Source: Pararge aegeria (lineage: Eukaryota > Arthropoda > Insecta > Lepidoptera > Nymphalidae). Taken from it: 64,000 nt of DNA. Of the stretch, positions 1 to 12,189 are shown in pieces. A program made the translations under genes and the position numbers. The notes below the pieces were generated by a model. It was not told the DNA's origin. It ran no database searches and was given only the letters and a program-made list of their open reading frames with translations. The DNA is taken from NCBI RefSeq assembly GCF_905163445.1, contig NC_053184.1, positions 17,794,001-17,858,000 of the forward strand, written 5' to 3'. Positions within the stretch are counted from its first letter, which is position 1; every line of letters starts with the position of its first letter.

Positions 1-60
1 TTGCATATAACAGTAAAGAAAAGCTAGTAAATTTAAAGATTCGTAATTAACACGGCAAAC

Positions 61-120
61 GCTGGCTAAACCTTACGAGATAGATCTAAATAATGTACTA
101 CGGAATTGTATTATTAATCA
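61..120. repeat. Dispersed block shared with the far end of the window
   Basis: AACCTTACGAGATAGAT and TACTACGGAATTGTATTATT recur at 62732-62785 as AACCTTACGAGATTGAT and TACTACGGAATCGTATTATT. Family unknown. Confidence 0.45.
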
Positions 121-799
121 CTCCAAACTGCCCTAGATAAGTATAAAAATTCTAAATTCATTTATTTCAAGTAGGCCTAATATAATCACTTTAGAAACTA
201 AGTATTTTATATTACAACACTTTATTACAAAAACTCCGTGGGCTCTACTGAATTTAAAACGATTAGTAAACAAATTTAACACTTAACACACTCCAAAAAT
301 GACCATTCTTGTTTCAAATCTCAGTTTACGAAATTTGCATTAAATGTGATTAATTTATTTAATTTAACTTATTTCCTTTTCCTTCTTTCAATTAACTGTT
401 CTACCATAAGCTTGGGGAAAATGCCTAAGTTTTATTGATTAGTTATTAAATCCATGCATTTTCATGAATGCAGTTTCATTTCAAATTTTCAAAAACAAAT
501 AACATGTGCGAATAATAATTACTCTCAACTTTCCTTTTCTTTCATTTCCATCTATGTAGCTCTAAAAATAACATAAGAGACATTATCGTGTAACGTTTTC
601 ACAACACGACTGTTCCAGGAAGAGAACAACGTTTATTCAGTGGCCTAGAAAAGGGGGCGTCGTGTGAACCGGTCTGATGGGGCCCTAGCGTCCCGGAAAG
701 TCCACATCACATAATAACCGCTACGGGCTATTGAGCGGGATTGTCGTACTGCCGAAAACGATTCTGCTCGCACTTTTATCCGTACTCTCATATACCTAT

Positions 800-1035
800 T
801 TATTATTTATTCCCCTCCAAGTTAGCCCTTGACTGCGATCTAACCTGGATAAGTCTAAGATGTTAGCGGGCTAACCTGTTCATGGTATAGGAGTTATATC
901 AAATCGTTTTGACGCGGCAGCGTACCGGAACGTACATTACCTTGGCGGCACGTCTTTGTCACTAGGATGGCAACTATCCACGTCTAAAGCTCACACCAGA
1001 CCAGAGAAAATTCAGATTATTAATTTCTAAATAGC
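800..1035 (-). mobile_element. SINE fragment (family G)
   Basis: TCCAAGTTAGCCCTTGACTG, AGTCTAAGATGTTAGCGGGC, ACGTCTTTGTCACTAGGATG and CACACCAGACCAGAGAAAAT occur in family order. The head is lost. Confidence 0.65.
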
Positions 1036-1039
1036 TCAC

Positions 1040-3920
1040 CACTAGCTCACTGCAAGGGAGGTTTTTTCCTACCCTGTTACATTTTTACGCTCTACTTATC
1101 ATAGTAAAGATTGGCACAATGTCAGCTTCTGCCGTTGCGACAAAAGTTCATTATTTTATTTTGTTTATTTTACAAACGTTCCGCTCTGCTGGATTTAGAC
1201 ATGAAATCGAATTCAATCTTTAAAACAAGTTGCATAAATTCCATTTTACTCTGATGTGCATTGTATTGTAACTCGCAAAAGACTTCACGACGGTGTATTA
1301 CAGCTAGGACAGCAAGAGAAAGAACACGGGACACCTACTTTAAATTCCGGGAAACAAGTAAATTGGATAATACTCAAATTCGTTGCGGATGAGTTACTCA
1401 AAACTAATACCATAAGTTGGGGAAACTGATACTCAACAAGTTGGTAGGTACTTGGTAACATGGCACTTTTCGCACAAGTTTATTTTACCCTGCGAAGTTA
1501 TAATTTCCGATCGTGAAGGCGGACGCAAATAGGCAATTTCAAAGGCCGTAACCGTTCCTAACATCACGACATTTACATTCGGCGATGTTCACGTAAACCC
1601 GATGGTATATAATTTTGTGCCTAACATTCTAATCGTAACCAGAAACAGCCATCGACAACGTAGTCCTTGAACAAATTTCCAAGTTAACTATCGAAAGGAT
1701 GCAGTGAATTCCGTTAAGTAAAGAATAATTACATTTATCGCAATGGCATAAGGTTTATAATGGGATGGATGAACGTAAAGCCTTCTTTACTATATATCTA
1801 TAGAAATGCATGCAGATCGTAGTATGTTTCTCAGAGCCGTTAGTCGGCTAGTTTAAACATTATAAACAATTGACAAATGCACAGTTTGCACTCGCAAGCT
1901 TACGTGTGGTTAGTGGTAATTCAGTACGAGGAGATTGATTTCAATGCTTACTCTTCCTCCATATACAACTAATAAAGCTAGAGTGTTCGTTTATTTATTG
2001 GTTTGTTTAAACGTACTAATCTTTTGAACTAGAAATTTGCTTTTTTGCATTTGATTGCTCAATTCTTTACTGCTGTAAGGAGATTTTAGATAACCTTAAA
2101 ACCGAGTACCTAATAAGAGAAAAAAGTCATGAAAGAACGGCTAGCAAAACCGAAAAATTTACTTACCGCAGGTTATACGCGGACGAGTCGGAGGAACTAC
2201 TAGTCTATACTTCTATAATAACATTTTTTGGTTGTTTGTACCAAATTAGGTTCTGATACTACCAGACCGAATTTTAACAAAAGAAAATTTAGTATCAGAA
2301 AGTCACATATATAAAAAAAATTGAAATAGTGAAACAAAAAGTGACAAAATATTGCCTCTAAAATACATTGTTTGGCGTGCGCTGAGAAGAATATTTATAA
2401 AAGATAAAAATAATGTACTAAATGATTAAAGTACTCATTATTACTTTAACAAAAAAAAAAACTGTGAGGAAATATATCCAACTATAATACTTAAGAGACA
2501 TGCAGCATTAAGAATTGTGAATCCGCAGGGAGACACTTCTAACATAAAAAATGTGCAGGTAATAAAAAAAGAAAAGAAAATAAGGCATGTATAGGAAGTT
2601 GTTACGACGGATATCTGATTCAGAAAAGATAATTTAAAATGTTCGCTGTTCACTTACTTAATGCTTTATTAAACGATCCAACACATTTGTTAATTAAAAA
2701 TCGTACCTACAGCTTATTAAAAAAATACCCTGTAAAGGAAGTTGGTAGACAACTGCTATAAACCGTATAAAATTTCGTTTACCTACTTTAGACTCTATTA
2801 AATGACCAAACTGATTCGGTACTTGTATCGGATTACAAATGTCGGAAAGATTTTACACGCATGTCCAAACCTTATGAATAAAAGAAACCTTGAGGGAAAA
2901 TTCCAGATACGGTCATTGCACCTCAATATATGACGATCCGATCCCGATAATAAGATATCCCAATTGCTTACTATTCGTCTATTAGGATGCGTTATGTGAG
3001 AAAATAACGCTATTCGAAATTTGGTATTGCTTATATTAAACGTTACCGATTTCTCAACTAGAGAGAAAGAATGAGAAAATTTCTAGGAGAGAATATTTGG
3101 TTTTCATTTATGTGATTTTCTTCTAAACAAAAGTAGAAGGAAGCGAGAAGCGTTTATTATTATTGCACAAAGAGTATGTTCGGATAAATTGATACAATTG
3201 CTTAATTTTGATATTTACTTCTAAATGGATTTATGAAATGTTTTTCCAACACCTAATGAAAGGACATATTACTTTTAACTCAATTGTATAACGAATAAAG
3301 TAACACTGATTCAAGACGTCGTCGTTCGGTTATTTGTTATAAAAAGTAACCTTTCTTAGTTTTTTTTTAATTCATATAGATTATAAATGGATATAATAAG
3401 TATGATACTCACCGGGCACATTTGCTTTGCAAGCTTCGTATGGGAGCATTCGTTGCGAGAGCAAGCGTTTGTGGTTATAAAATATACACTTGATGCATAA
3501 ATGTATCTATTGTCAGCGATGAAAAATAATTCTATTTTCGTTATTCTATTATCGTTGATTGTAAATAAGATGATATAGCAGAGAAAAATAAGAGCTACAA
3601 AAATATCTTAGGATTAGCAATGTTCCGGCATGTAACAGAGTACCTACACGGCATTGAGAAAAGCAGTGTAATATAATTAAGGATGATATTTATGTTAAAA
3701 AATAACCGAGATGCACAGGAATCTATTTACCTTATTATAAGTTACATGATACGATACAGAAAGCTTAAAACAATAAGAGTTAAAAAAAACATCTTAAGGT
3801 TAACAGTGTTTTTGCCTGCGAAGAGTGCACTTTGGTTAATAAATACACTAATTTAGCAAATTATAACTAATAAGAATGTTGGATTGGAAATGCAGATGAT
3901 TTAAACCAAGATAGTCTCCT
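1040..3920. other. AT-rich stretch, nothing recognised
   Basis: Long A/T runs and no coding-like frame. The 70-aa minus-strand frame at 2441-2653 is low-complexity hydrophobic sequence and is not supported. The slightly GC-richer patch at 3410-3480 is unremarkable. Confidence 0.5.
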
Positions 3921-3922
3921 GT

Positions 3923-3992
3923 ACAAGATATAAATACTTAAGGGTAAGCTTTTTATAAATCTTACAATGCCTATACTTAAGTTTTTTATCTT
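3923..3992. mobile_element. Internal fragment of the hAT-type MITE
   Basis: TACTTAAGGGTAAGCTTTTT and the mirrored CCTATACTTAAGTTTTTTAT match the centre of the 19.7 kb copy. Both termini are missing. Confidence 0.5.
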
Positions 3993-4614
3993 CAAGTCAA
4001 GAGTGAATACGCATTTTCTAGGCAAACGCAGTCCAACCTGGACTTCGACATTTTTTTTTAACAGGCTTGATTGTCGTCAAGCGCAGGCCTATCATGAACT
4101 AGTAAAAAACCTGAACCTAATCTAACTATTGTAAGATAAAACGATATAGAAAATCTTCCAGAAACAAGTTATAAAATTTTCTTGGCAGTGTTTTCGCCTG
4201 TGCACATGCACAGTGCACACCATTCAAAATTAAGTGGATGCGCTGTTCAATTTGAATATTAAAAAAACTTTGACCTCGATTACAAAGTAGACAAAGGACA
4301 ACAAATCGATCGGTGCACCCCTAATCCAGCCTATATTTGCCAACAGGCCGTCATCTCACATAAGAATGGACCAAATCAACATGGCAGATCAAAATGAGCG
4401 TTTTGAAAGGGTTGTTTTGAATGAGACGGAGTCGCGTGGCGCGGTAACACGTGCTCATTCGGATTATGCTAATGCATGCGATGTCCGCTAACGCAACTGG
4501 CGTGTGGCGGGTTGCGCGTACATGTTACACATGTGTGGGCACAGCTTAGTGGAGCTGATTACTGTATTGAACACTGGAGCTGGTAGCTAGAATAATCAAC
4601 ATCTTGCACGGCTA

Positions 4615-4676
4615 ATATAAACAGGATACCTTTTTTCTCCCCGGGGAAAGGACAAAAAAAAATTATCTTCTCCCAC
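4615..4676. mobile_element. MITE-like element (family I), left-end fragment
   Basis: TTCTCCCCGGGGAAAGGACA and CTTCTCCCACGGTC match the left subterminal part of the 60.9 kb copy. Confidence 0.4.
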
Positions 4677-4679
4677 GGT

Positions 4680-4733
4680 CTTCGAGTCAGAACGCAGGGT
4701 CGCTGCCCACTGCCCCAATCGGCTGTCAAATGA
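4680..4733 (-). mobile_element. SINE head fragment (family J)
   Basis: CGAGTCAGAACGCAGGGTCG and CTGCCCACTGCCCCAATCGG are the reverse complement of the family J head. Confidence 0.55.
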
Positions 4734-4737
4734 ATTA

Positions 4738-4895
4738 TGAAAATTAAGCTTAATTTGCTATACTCCGCGAACAGCAGGAGAATCTATATGGTGTAATTTA
4801 TAATTACATCAATCCGTATACTCCACACCAAACAGATCCTCGGCTTAATTTTCATAATATATTAAGGATTTCCGCAAACTAACGCCTGCTTCTAT
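4738..4895 (+). repeat. Unclassified repeat (family F)
   Basis: AATTAAGCTTAATTTGCTAT, ACTCCGCGAACAGCAGGAGA, ACTCCACACCAAACAGATCC and AACGCCTGCTTCTATCC recur at 10.5 and 16.7 kb. Confidence 0.5.
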
Positions 4896-4940
4896 CCAAT
4901 GTCAAATGAATGTTCCTAATTAACACTCTTAATTTACACC

Positions 4941-5006
4941 AATAGGTGTATCGATGCGCACTAAGTTAAAATATCATTTAACTTAGTGCGCATCGATACA
5001 CCTATT
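4941..5006. repeat. Perfect hairpin, 30-bp arms, 6-nt loop
   Basis: Left arm 4941-4970 (starts AATAGGTGTATCGATGCGCA) is the exact reverse complement of 4977-5006, with ATATCA as loop. The right arm runs into a family H-like tail (TTTGAATAAAGAAAGTTTCG). Confidence 0.9.
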
Positions 5007-5039
5007 TGAATAAAGAAAGTTTCGACTTCGACTTAAAGT

Positions 5040-5810
5040 CACGCATGGCCCCAGTAAGCTCAGAAATACATAATGGTAGAGACTTTCAAGTAACCTAACC
5101 TCACTGTTTGCATGTTCCAAAGACGTAGCTCTGAGAACGACACATAAGCCAAAGAAATAGTAACATATTAAATCAATGTATGGGCCATAGAAATCGATCC
5201 TTTCTTTCATTGGTGAAAAATAATTGAGAGCAATAAAATTTTTGTTTATGAACTCTTACGTCAAAAGGTAGCGGGTTATAAAGAATGAGACACCGTGAGA
5301 ACCGCGAAACGACAACAGAGCGACATGCTCGCATTACTCGCTGCTATTTATTTAGGTAATACGCAAAATGCGTACGCACGTGCCGACGGCCGCCCCCGAC
5401 TTGGGACCAACCCTTCTCATATATAAATTACAATCGCTCATCCACTGTCGGACAACGCCAATTTGAACTCTACCCGCATGGAGATAGCAGCTATGTTGTG
5501 TGTCATGCAGAAATGGCAGGAAAATATACTCGACTCTTTTAGTTCAAAATTAAATAGCATTGTTCGGCGCCCTCATTAATGCAATATTGAGCTCTTGTGA
5601 GCGGCACTTTGGAGGGACGAATTTATTGTGTGCAAAATTTATTAAGTACGAATAATATGTGAAAAGTTTTTGATATTGTGACATCGTCTCGAACTTTCCA
5701 CGAGTCATAAGCGCCGCGAGGTTGTGTAGATAGAGCTTATATTTCTCTAACCTCACATTAATGAAAATATTTTTAATAAAACAAAAAGATAATAAGCTCA
5801 TTGAAGTATA
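5040..5810. other. Mostly unique stretch, one TATA-like site
   Basis: CpG-containing sequence at 5365-5405 is followed by TATATAAA at 5420-5427. No transcript or exon could be recognised downstream. Confidence 0.25.
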
Positions 5811-5814
5811 ATGT

Positions 5815-6115
5815 CCTACTAATAATATTAAAGTGAAAGTTTGTGTTTGTGTATGTGTATGGATGTTTGTTACCGTTCCACCCAAAAACTACTGAATGCA
5901 TTTTTACGAAATTTTACAATAATATAGCTCATACATCAGAATAATAAATATAATAGGTTATTATTCATAAATTGCCAAAATATAACCATAATTGTTATGT
6001 TAGTCGAAAAAATATGTTATCTACGAAGCTGATTTGACGAGCGGTGGAAAAACTGCAAGATTTAATGTTTGATCGATCACCCTTTCTACGCGAAAAAAGT
6101 CGCGGGCAAAAGTAA
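5815..6115 (+). mobile_element. Helitron-like (Lep1-type) non-autonomous fragment
   Basis: CCTACTAATAATATTAAAGT, a GTTTGTG run, CAAAAACTACTGAATGCATT, TATAGCTCATACATCAGAAT and AAGTCGCGGGCAAAAG are in the order seen in this common lepidopteran element. The antisense open frame at 5550-5885 is not a gene. Confidence 0.55.
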
Positions 6116-6361
6116 GTTATTTTAAATCTTTTCTGGGACTTTGATTTGTGTTACCGAAGAAATAAATAACGTATGTCACTCAATGACTCTGCCGATTTGT
6201 TGTTGCGTGAATTAATATAAAAACCATTGAACTCTTTCGCACATCAATGCGAGATGATAATCAATCTAAACATCTAGTTTTAGGCGCCCTTTTCCAAACA
6301 TTACTTATCCGACTGAGTATGAGGTGTGATTTCCACAGCACGGCTAGCATGATAAATATAA

Positions 6362-6572
6362 AAATTTATGTTCTCCCACAGCTTTATCAACTCTCAGAGC
6401 ACTGGCGCACAAGTAGAAATAATATCTAAATAATATATATGTGTAATAATTAACGGTGGTAAACTACCCCTCTTCCATATGTTCCCGTGCTTTTGCAGGT
6501 GGACACGCTAATTGTATTCCTTGTCAGGGGATGTAATCGGGGGACATCATTTTTGTCTCCAGCCCGTGGAGA
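6362..6572. mobile_element. MITE-like element (family I), left end missing
   Basis: CCCACAGCTTTATCAACTCT, GAGCACTGGCGCACAAGTAG, GCAGGTGGACACGCTAATTG and TTTTTGTCTCCAGCCCGTGG, collinear with the 60.9 kb copy. Confidence 0.6.
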
Positions 6573-6892
6573 TCCCTGCAAGGCTGGACGCGGATAAACG
6601 GAACCCCCTTCAAATTACTTAGTTGTCCGCGCGCTAGTGTATCAAGGTTCTTTTTTGTTATTAATTTTGCGAATTCGTCAAATCGTTTTGCTTAATAAGT
6701 TACTATGAAAGAGGAATAAGCCCCTTCCCCCTCCCGCTATGGCTTCGTGCCCTACTTATTAAAAATTCACGACACGCCCTAAAAAGGTTTTGTTAGAGTT
6801 CAATTTTTAGTTGAAGGGATCGCGGGAACCTCCAGATGGTTATCGATCGATCGGGCAAGCGCACAAGTGTGTGCGGACGGGGCTTTATTGTT

Positions 6893-6936
6893 TAATCACA
6901 ATCTCGCCGAGTGATTAGCATAACCATTGTTGCGTA
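6893..6936. repeat. Short local duplication, copy 1
   Basis: TCTCGCCGAGTGATTAGCAT then AACCATTGTTGCGTAC recurs at 8656-8698 with about five differences. Confidence 0.55.
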
Positions 6937-7297
6937 CTAGTGCACGCTAGTTGGGTTATATTCATATAAAAAAGTAGGACCCATATTGTATCTGTGTCCA
7001 AGGAGAAGAAAATACCGCGAATAAAAACCATAATGATAAATGCGAAAGTGTCTGTTTTTGAAGTGTAAAACTTCTTAGGTGCGAAGAGGACTTTTTGGGT
7101 GAACTCAATAATATTGGAACTCGCGTCATCGTCACCGAACGCTTAAGATTTTAACAATCGCCTGCATTATGGTGCACATATTATGAATAAACATTCAATG
7201 TAAAAATCTGAATAGTCACAGTGCTGATCAACGATTAACTTGCTGAATAATCAAAATTAACTTAGTTATGACTTTCTGTAAACATTATATTATGATC

Positions 7298-7424
7298 GTA
7301 GCTTTAGATTTAAGTTGGCGAACGAAGTTATTACCATCCCCTTACAATTATGTAAATAAATATGTATGAACGCTTCATAAGTGCATGTGATAGGCCTACA
7401 TGAATAAAGAAATTTTGAAATTGA
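7298..7424 (+). repeat. Dispersed repeat (family H)
   Basis: GTAGCTTTAGATTTAAGTTG, ATTACCATCCCCTTAC, CATAAGTGCATGTGATAGGC and CATGAATAAAGAAATTTTG. Confidence 0.55.
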
Positions 7425-7469
7425 TGAATGACGAAATATGACGATTAAAAGTAAAAATTAAAATACAGT

Positions 7470-7535
7470 AAAAATAAGCGACTTTATCGCTTAAAGTGAT
7501 CTTTACCAGGCTACGAAAAGATTATACAATGAGAG
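7470..7535 (-). mobile_element. LINE 3' UTR fragment with the TATCGCT palindrome
   Basis: GACTTTATCGCTTAAAGTGA followed by TCTTTACCAGGCTAC matches the 3' UTR motif of the Jockey-type copies at 39.3 and 48.2 kb. Only a short remnant. Confidence 0.45.
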
Positions 7536-7579
7536 ACGCGAAAACGTAATAAAAATATTACTATAAAGTCTTAATGTGA

Positions 7580-7648
7580 CTCCCGCCCTGCCCGCTGGGC
7601 TGACGGGTTGGTGATCGCAGTAGATGGTAGTAGTATTATTTGCTTGCT
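7580..7648 (-). repeat. Dispersed repeat fragment (family B)
   Basis: GCTGGGCTGACGGGTTGGTG followed by ATCGCAGTAGATGGTAGTAG. Confidence 0.5.
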
Positions 7649-7919
7649 AACGATGGTAGAATTTTACAGCAAAGGTTTTTTGTTTACTTTGTATACACCT
7701 AAAGCTATATTTTAAAGACTAAGTAATGCCTAAGTTTTAGTAACATTAATATTTATTGAAGGTTGGTCGCTAATTAGGTTTAATTTGCGATTTTTATTTC
7801 AAGATTGAACATAGGGAGATAAATTGATCGTTTGGACACTTAAGCACTGAGGCGACAAGTCGTTTGGTACACTATAAAGTACTTGCTATTCATTCATAAG
7901 GATAATAAATACTTATTAA

Positions 7920-8085
7920 TATTAATATTTCTATTATATAAAACTCCTGTGTTACGATGTTAGTCCGGGATGAACTCCGAAACTATGGAACCGATTTTAA
8001 CTTTTAACTAATATGTTTTTGGTTTGGTAAGTAAGAAACTTAAGAGACAGGATAGTCTATTTATATCTCAATTTATAATTGAAAT
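7920..8085 (+). mobile_element. Helitron-like or related fragment
   Basis: GTTACGATGTTAGTCCGGGA, GAACTCCGAAACTATGGAAC and GAGACAGGATAGTCTATTTA. Confidence 0.4.
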
Positions 8086-8155
8086 ATTATTTTATTGCGA
8101 ATTATTTGTTTGAACCTAAGAAAACCACAGCAACGCGTGGCCCGGTCTGCTTGTA

Positions 8156-8581
8156 TACAACGTGTAAATGAAAACCGAAATAATACATCACAGACATAAG
8201 AGGTACAGTATAAGACACAGAGACAGTACGTCTCTGTTACTTATCTATGAAACTAAATAGTTTTTGAGTAAACCACTGCCATGGTTTTTACTGAAAGAAA
8301 TCAGATACAGCCCTAACATAACATGCAAAATTAAAATCAAGTTACTCCTGTCATTTTATTGGATACGAATCGCATAGCGTAGGTACGATGAGCATGTCGG
8401 TCTTTTAGCATTAATGATTTACCATAAGTAAAATGTTTAGAATATTAGAATGTTTTCAATTCGTTTGTATGGAAAAATAAATATGCTTCTTGATTGAATA
8501 TTCTTACAGGGCGATCCCTTATGAAATAATAAATACTTATGCATCCTTAAACATTATTTCGTAATTCAGTTACACGTTGTA
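8156..8581. mobile_element. Non-autonomous TIR element (family K), 426 bp
   Basis: Ends are TACAACGTGTAA and TTACACGTTGTA, each flanked by TA (8154-8155, 8582-8583), as in Tc1/mariner-type insertions. The interior includes TACGTCTCTGTTACTTATC and TTTTTACTGAAAGAAATCAG. A second copy in opposite orientation lies at 25344-25710. No open frame of note. The superfamily is inferred only from the TA flanks. Confidence 0.6.
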
Positions 8582-8655
8582 TATAATTAATGTAAATTTT
8601 AATAAAATTAACAATCGAGTACCATCATTGAGAACATGTGCACAGATCTTTATTT

Positions 8656-8698
8656 AATCTCCTCGCCGTGCGATTAGCATACCCATTGTAGCGTACAA
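8656..8698. repeat. Short local duplication, copy 2
   Basis: TCCTCGCCGTGCGATTAGCA then TACCCATTGTAGCGTAC, matching 6893-6936. Confidence 0.55.
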
Positions 8699-8699
8699 C

Positions 8700-10500
8700 A
8701 CAATCCTGCACACAAACAAACAAACACACACACGCAAACAAACGTATTATCATTTAATGAATGAGTGACGTTGCGTTTACGGGACTACAAAGTTGTATGT
8801 GCTATTGAAAACGAAAACAATTACGGCTTTGTATTGTGATGGAGTGCAAATAGACGTTGCCTACGTATTTTTTTTCTCTTTACGACTAGTGAGTAATCTA
8901 GCCGTAAAATACGAGTTAGTAATAGCGTGGTCTCATTGTAACTGCGTTGGCAACTGGGTGTGTGCTTTGATTAGGGATCGTTGACCTATGGCAATGGAAT
9001 CTAACTTATGGTACTTACTGATTGGTCCAAAATATGTTTGAAATACCTTAAACTAGTAATAAAATTATTCTTCACCGCATTTCTGACTAAATGGTTACTT
9101 CCTACCTATAGGCTATATGGTATTTAAGCCTAAGCCGCTGGGGTTCGATACTTGAAATTTCGATAGTGGGTTCCCTTTAAAACGTAAACACCTCTCCTCT
9201 CGTGTGCCGTCGACGATTTCTTTACTTCAAATAGGTTCATACTGATTTGCTGTGCATTACGCTCTATCGCCGGGTAACCTAGGAAAAATATTTCCTTAGC
9301 ATGTAGACGCGATGTAGTAAGCGAAGTGTATTTATGTTTTACGAACAATAACTTAGTCCTTCAGTAGATGCAAACATATAAAACGCAACAGGAACAAATT
9401 GTCGTTTTACTGTTAACCTTTTTTGAAACACAAATTGGCAGCTAGTTAAAACAATAATAAAAAAGGAACCACCGACCGCGAGGAAACAATCAACACAATA
9501 TAACACGATGATCAGTCTGAGTGCAGCAATAATCTCATAATCTGGCGGCGGCGGGCTTCGCGACCCACGGCAACAAACGAACAAAACAAAAGTAACAGTA
9601 AACGGGTTAACCGCCGCGTTCCCACGGGGCGACTTTTAGCTTTGATGTGCCACGACCAACTCTTTGTAGCAAACATAGCACACCCCTCGCTGACAAAGAA
9701 CTATTGGCCTAGTGATTCGACCAACCGAAAAACTTGTACACTAAGTGTTTGTGTAAATGTACTTTATCTTGGAAGAAAAGACGTCTTCCTTAGTCCGTCA
9801 GGGTCCTACTGCTCGCCACAGACCTCCACTTCCATATACAGGGTTACATTAAAAATACCAGAAAGTAGATATAATAAATACCAGAAGATAAAACTAACAA
9901 CTTTTGTTCTTCGAATTTTCAATATTTAGTCATTGAATTAAGAACATGCAGAATTCTCATTCAGCCATTACTGTATGCAGTGCATTGAGTCAAAAACAGT
10001 TAAAACGCCCCGCCTTATATAACCGCGGAATGTTGTTAGCTTACAAACTTTTTCCCATTTTCCCATTAATATTAGTCGTGAACTTTTAGAACATAAGGGG
10101 TAAAATATTTACTATCAACTGGTAAACGGTATGAAGTGACTAACCGTTTGTTCGAGAAACCATACTAAAGTGGAATGATTTTGGATGCTTCGATATTAGT
10201 CGTGTACACGGTTTCTGTATATTCAGTATTAATATATTTCATAAAAAAAAAATCATGTTATTTCTGCAGTGACATTACAATGTGAAACCAAATACATGCC
10301 CCTGTTGCCAAACCTCTGCGAGCACGCACGATAGAATCGTGGTTCGCGCTCTGTTGCCGATGTAACATTATAGATGTTATATTAGAGAATATTGAATAAA
10401 TAAACAACTAAGGGCCACGAGCTTTCTGATATTTTTTATTGAGCCCTGTATAAGTGGTTAGAGCTTAATAAACCGACATCAAAATTAGAGCAGGTTCTCA
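8700..10500. other. No gene recognised
   Basis: Small frames of 63-95 aa on both strands (8793-8984, 9130-9348, 9339-9584, 9642-9929) carry no motif and overlap unique, moderately AT-rich DNA. A simple repeat lies at 8708-8745. Confidence 0.4.
8708..8745. repeat. CAAA/CA simple repeat
   Basis: ACACAAACAAACAAACACAC followed by more CA and CAAA units. Confidence 0.8.
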
Positions 10501-10511
10501 AGTATTGATTG

Positions 10512-10592
10512 AAGAAATTATAAATTACACCATACAGATTCTCCTGGTTTACGCGGAGAAGGTATTAGCAATTGAAGCTTAATTTTCAAAAT
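10512..10592 (-). repeat. Unclassified repeat (family F), partial
   Basis: TATAAATTACACCATACAGA, TTCTCCTGGTTTACGCGGAG and AAGCTTAATTTTC, the reverse of the 4.7 kb copy. Confidence 0.45.
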
Positions 10593-10865
10593 ATAAACAG
10601 GTTCTTAAGCTCGATATCGCTTGGCATATACCTGAGAACCTATTTCTAGCTTGATTTAGGTTTACTAATACGAGCCTAAAGTTTGATGTGGGCTGGTGGG
10701 TTTAAACGATTTATTATAATAATTAATTTGAACCAACGGGGCAACGCGAAGCGCTCTTAGGGGCACGAGCACTAAATTTTCTCTTATCACATTATATAAT
10801 ACTATAACCACCCTCCCAATAAAGACCGCCAAGTGATATTCTAGTCTTCGTAGAAACAGTAAGTT

Positions 10866-10995
10866 GTATCAATATAACTGCCATACCTACCTCTAACAAG
10901 TTAGCCCGCTACCATCTTAGATTTCCTCATCCATTTACATCAGGTGAGATAGCTACCAAGGGCTAACTTGCAGTGGAGTAAACAAACAGGATCCT
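10866..10995 (+). mobile_element. SINE 3' part (family G)
   Basis: CTCTAACAAGTTAGCCCGCT, ACCATCTTAGATTTCCTCAT and CAAGGGCTAACTTGCAGTGG. Confidence 0.6.
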
Positions 10996-11119
10996 GGAAT
11001 GGAACATGCAAACCGCTAGATCAACAAAGCACGCTTATAGCGAATGAATATATAAACTAAATGTAAAACATTTCCTTTTATTGGTTTACAATAAAGTTTC
11101 AAAAACGTGCGCATCAAAA

Positions 11120-11164
11120 ATGTGATATATGGGCGTACTTAATAAGAGACTTTGACTTTGACTA
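11120..11164 (+). repeat. Dispersed repeat tail (family H)
   Basis: GGGCGTACTTAATAAGAGAC then TTTGACTTTGACTA, the 3' tail only. Confidence 0.35.
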
Positions 11165-11559
11165 TGGTTGGTAGGTAAGGTAGGTAGGTAATTGACTTAG
11201 TAGTGTATAGTGCACATGCAATGTTTATCCGCACTGACCACGCGCCGCGGCGCAATATAAATGGGACGAATACCGCTGGGACCTCCAGGCAGCATCGCTA
11301 GCCCAAAGCCATTTGAATATTAATACGCCGCGATATATTTGTGTGGAAATGCCTCCTGCATACATTTGTGTTAAAAGCTTATAAATAATCAAATTCTCGC
11401 GATTCAGTGCTGCTTAATTTATTTGAAAGCTATATTATGATTTTTTATCTGCATCGTGTCTCTATCTAGCGTTTCTTCTGGAAAAGCTCTATACGGTTTC
11501 CATGGTTTTTTTTTTTATATTTATATCGTTCGCTCTAGATGTTTGCCCGCATTTTTCGT

Positions 11560-11745
11560 CCGTGGTTATTAAGGTTTTTTACAAATTCCGTGGGAATCGT
11601 TTGTGTTCTTGGAATAAAAAGTAGCCGATGTTACTCTCAGTCTTTTTTCTAACTCTATGCCAAAAATCAGGTTGATTGATGGCTTAGTTAGGGCGTCAAG
11701 AAAGGACAAACAAACAAACACGTTTGTATTCATAATACGACTAAG
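11560..11745 (+). mobile_element. Helitron-like (Lep1-type) fragment
   Basis: AAATTCCGTGGGAATCGTTT, AAAAGTAGCCGATGTTACTC, GCCAAAAATCAGGTTGATTG and ACAAACAAACAAACACG. This is the 3' half of the element type, complementary in content to the 5.8 kb copy. Confidence 0.55.
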
Positions 11746-12189
11746 GACAATCCACCGACTACTGATTTTGGAGAGTTCAGGGAATTGTAGCGGTTTTTTT
11801 ACAAATTAACATTTTATGATTTAAATCTTTATCTATATGGTATAATGTATAAATAAATTAAACAGCACTTGAGTAACCCATATTTATTCCGGAAGGTTGG
11901 TGCTGAATTATTACAATGGGCAACTTAGTTTTCGATTTAATAACTTTGGTAAGTGTTTAAACTGTTATCTAAAACAAATTAAATTGAGTAATAATTTTAA
12001 TAAGACGTATTATATAACGCGTCAGCGCGCCAAAAAATTGTTCATGTCCCGCAAACATTTGATATGTCTGCGTCGAAGAATTTCCGATAAATAACGCGAC
12101 TGCGATTTACGATAAACGGAATCCGTCTTCCACTTCCTTTTCTTGGTTCGCTCAAAATCCTTTGATAAATTACTATTTCATCTCAGGAT

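Noticed and set aside
5420..5427. TATATAAA as a core promoter
   Set aside because: TATA-like strings are expected often in AT-rich DNA, and no initiator or downstream exon could be identified. Kept only as a note.
5550..5885. 111-aa minus-strand frame
   Set aside because: It is largely antisense to a Helitron-like repeat.
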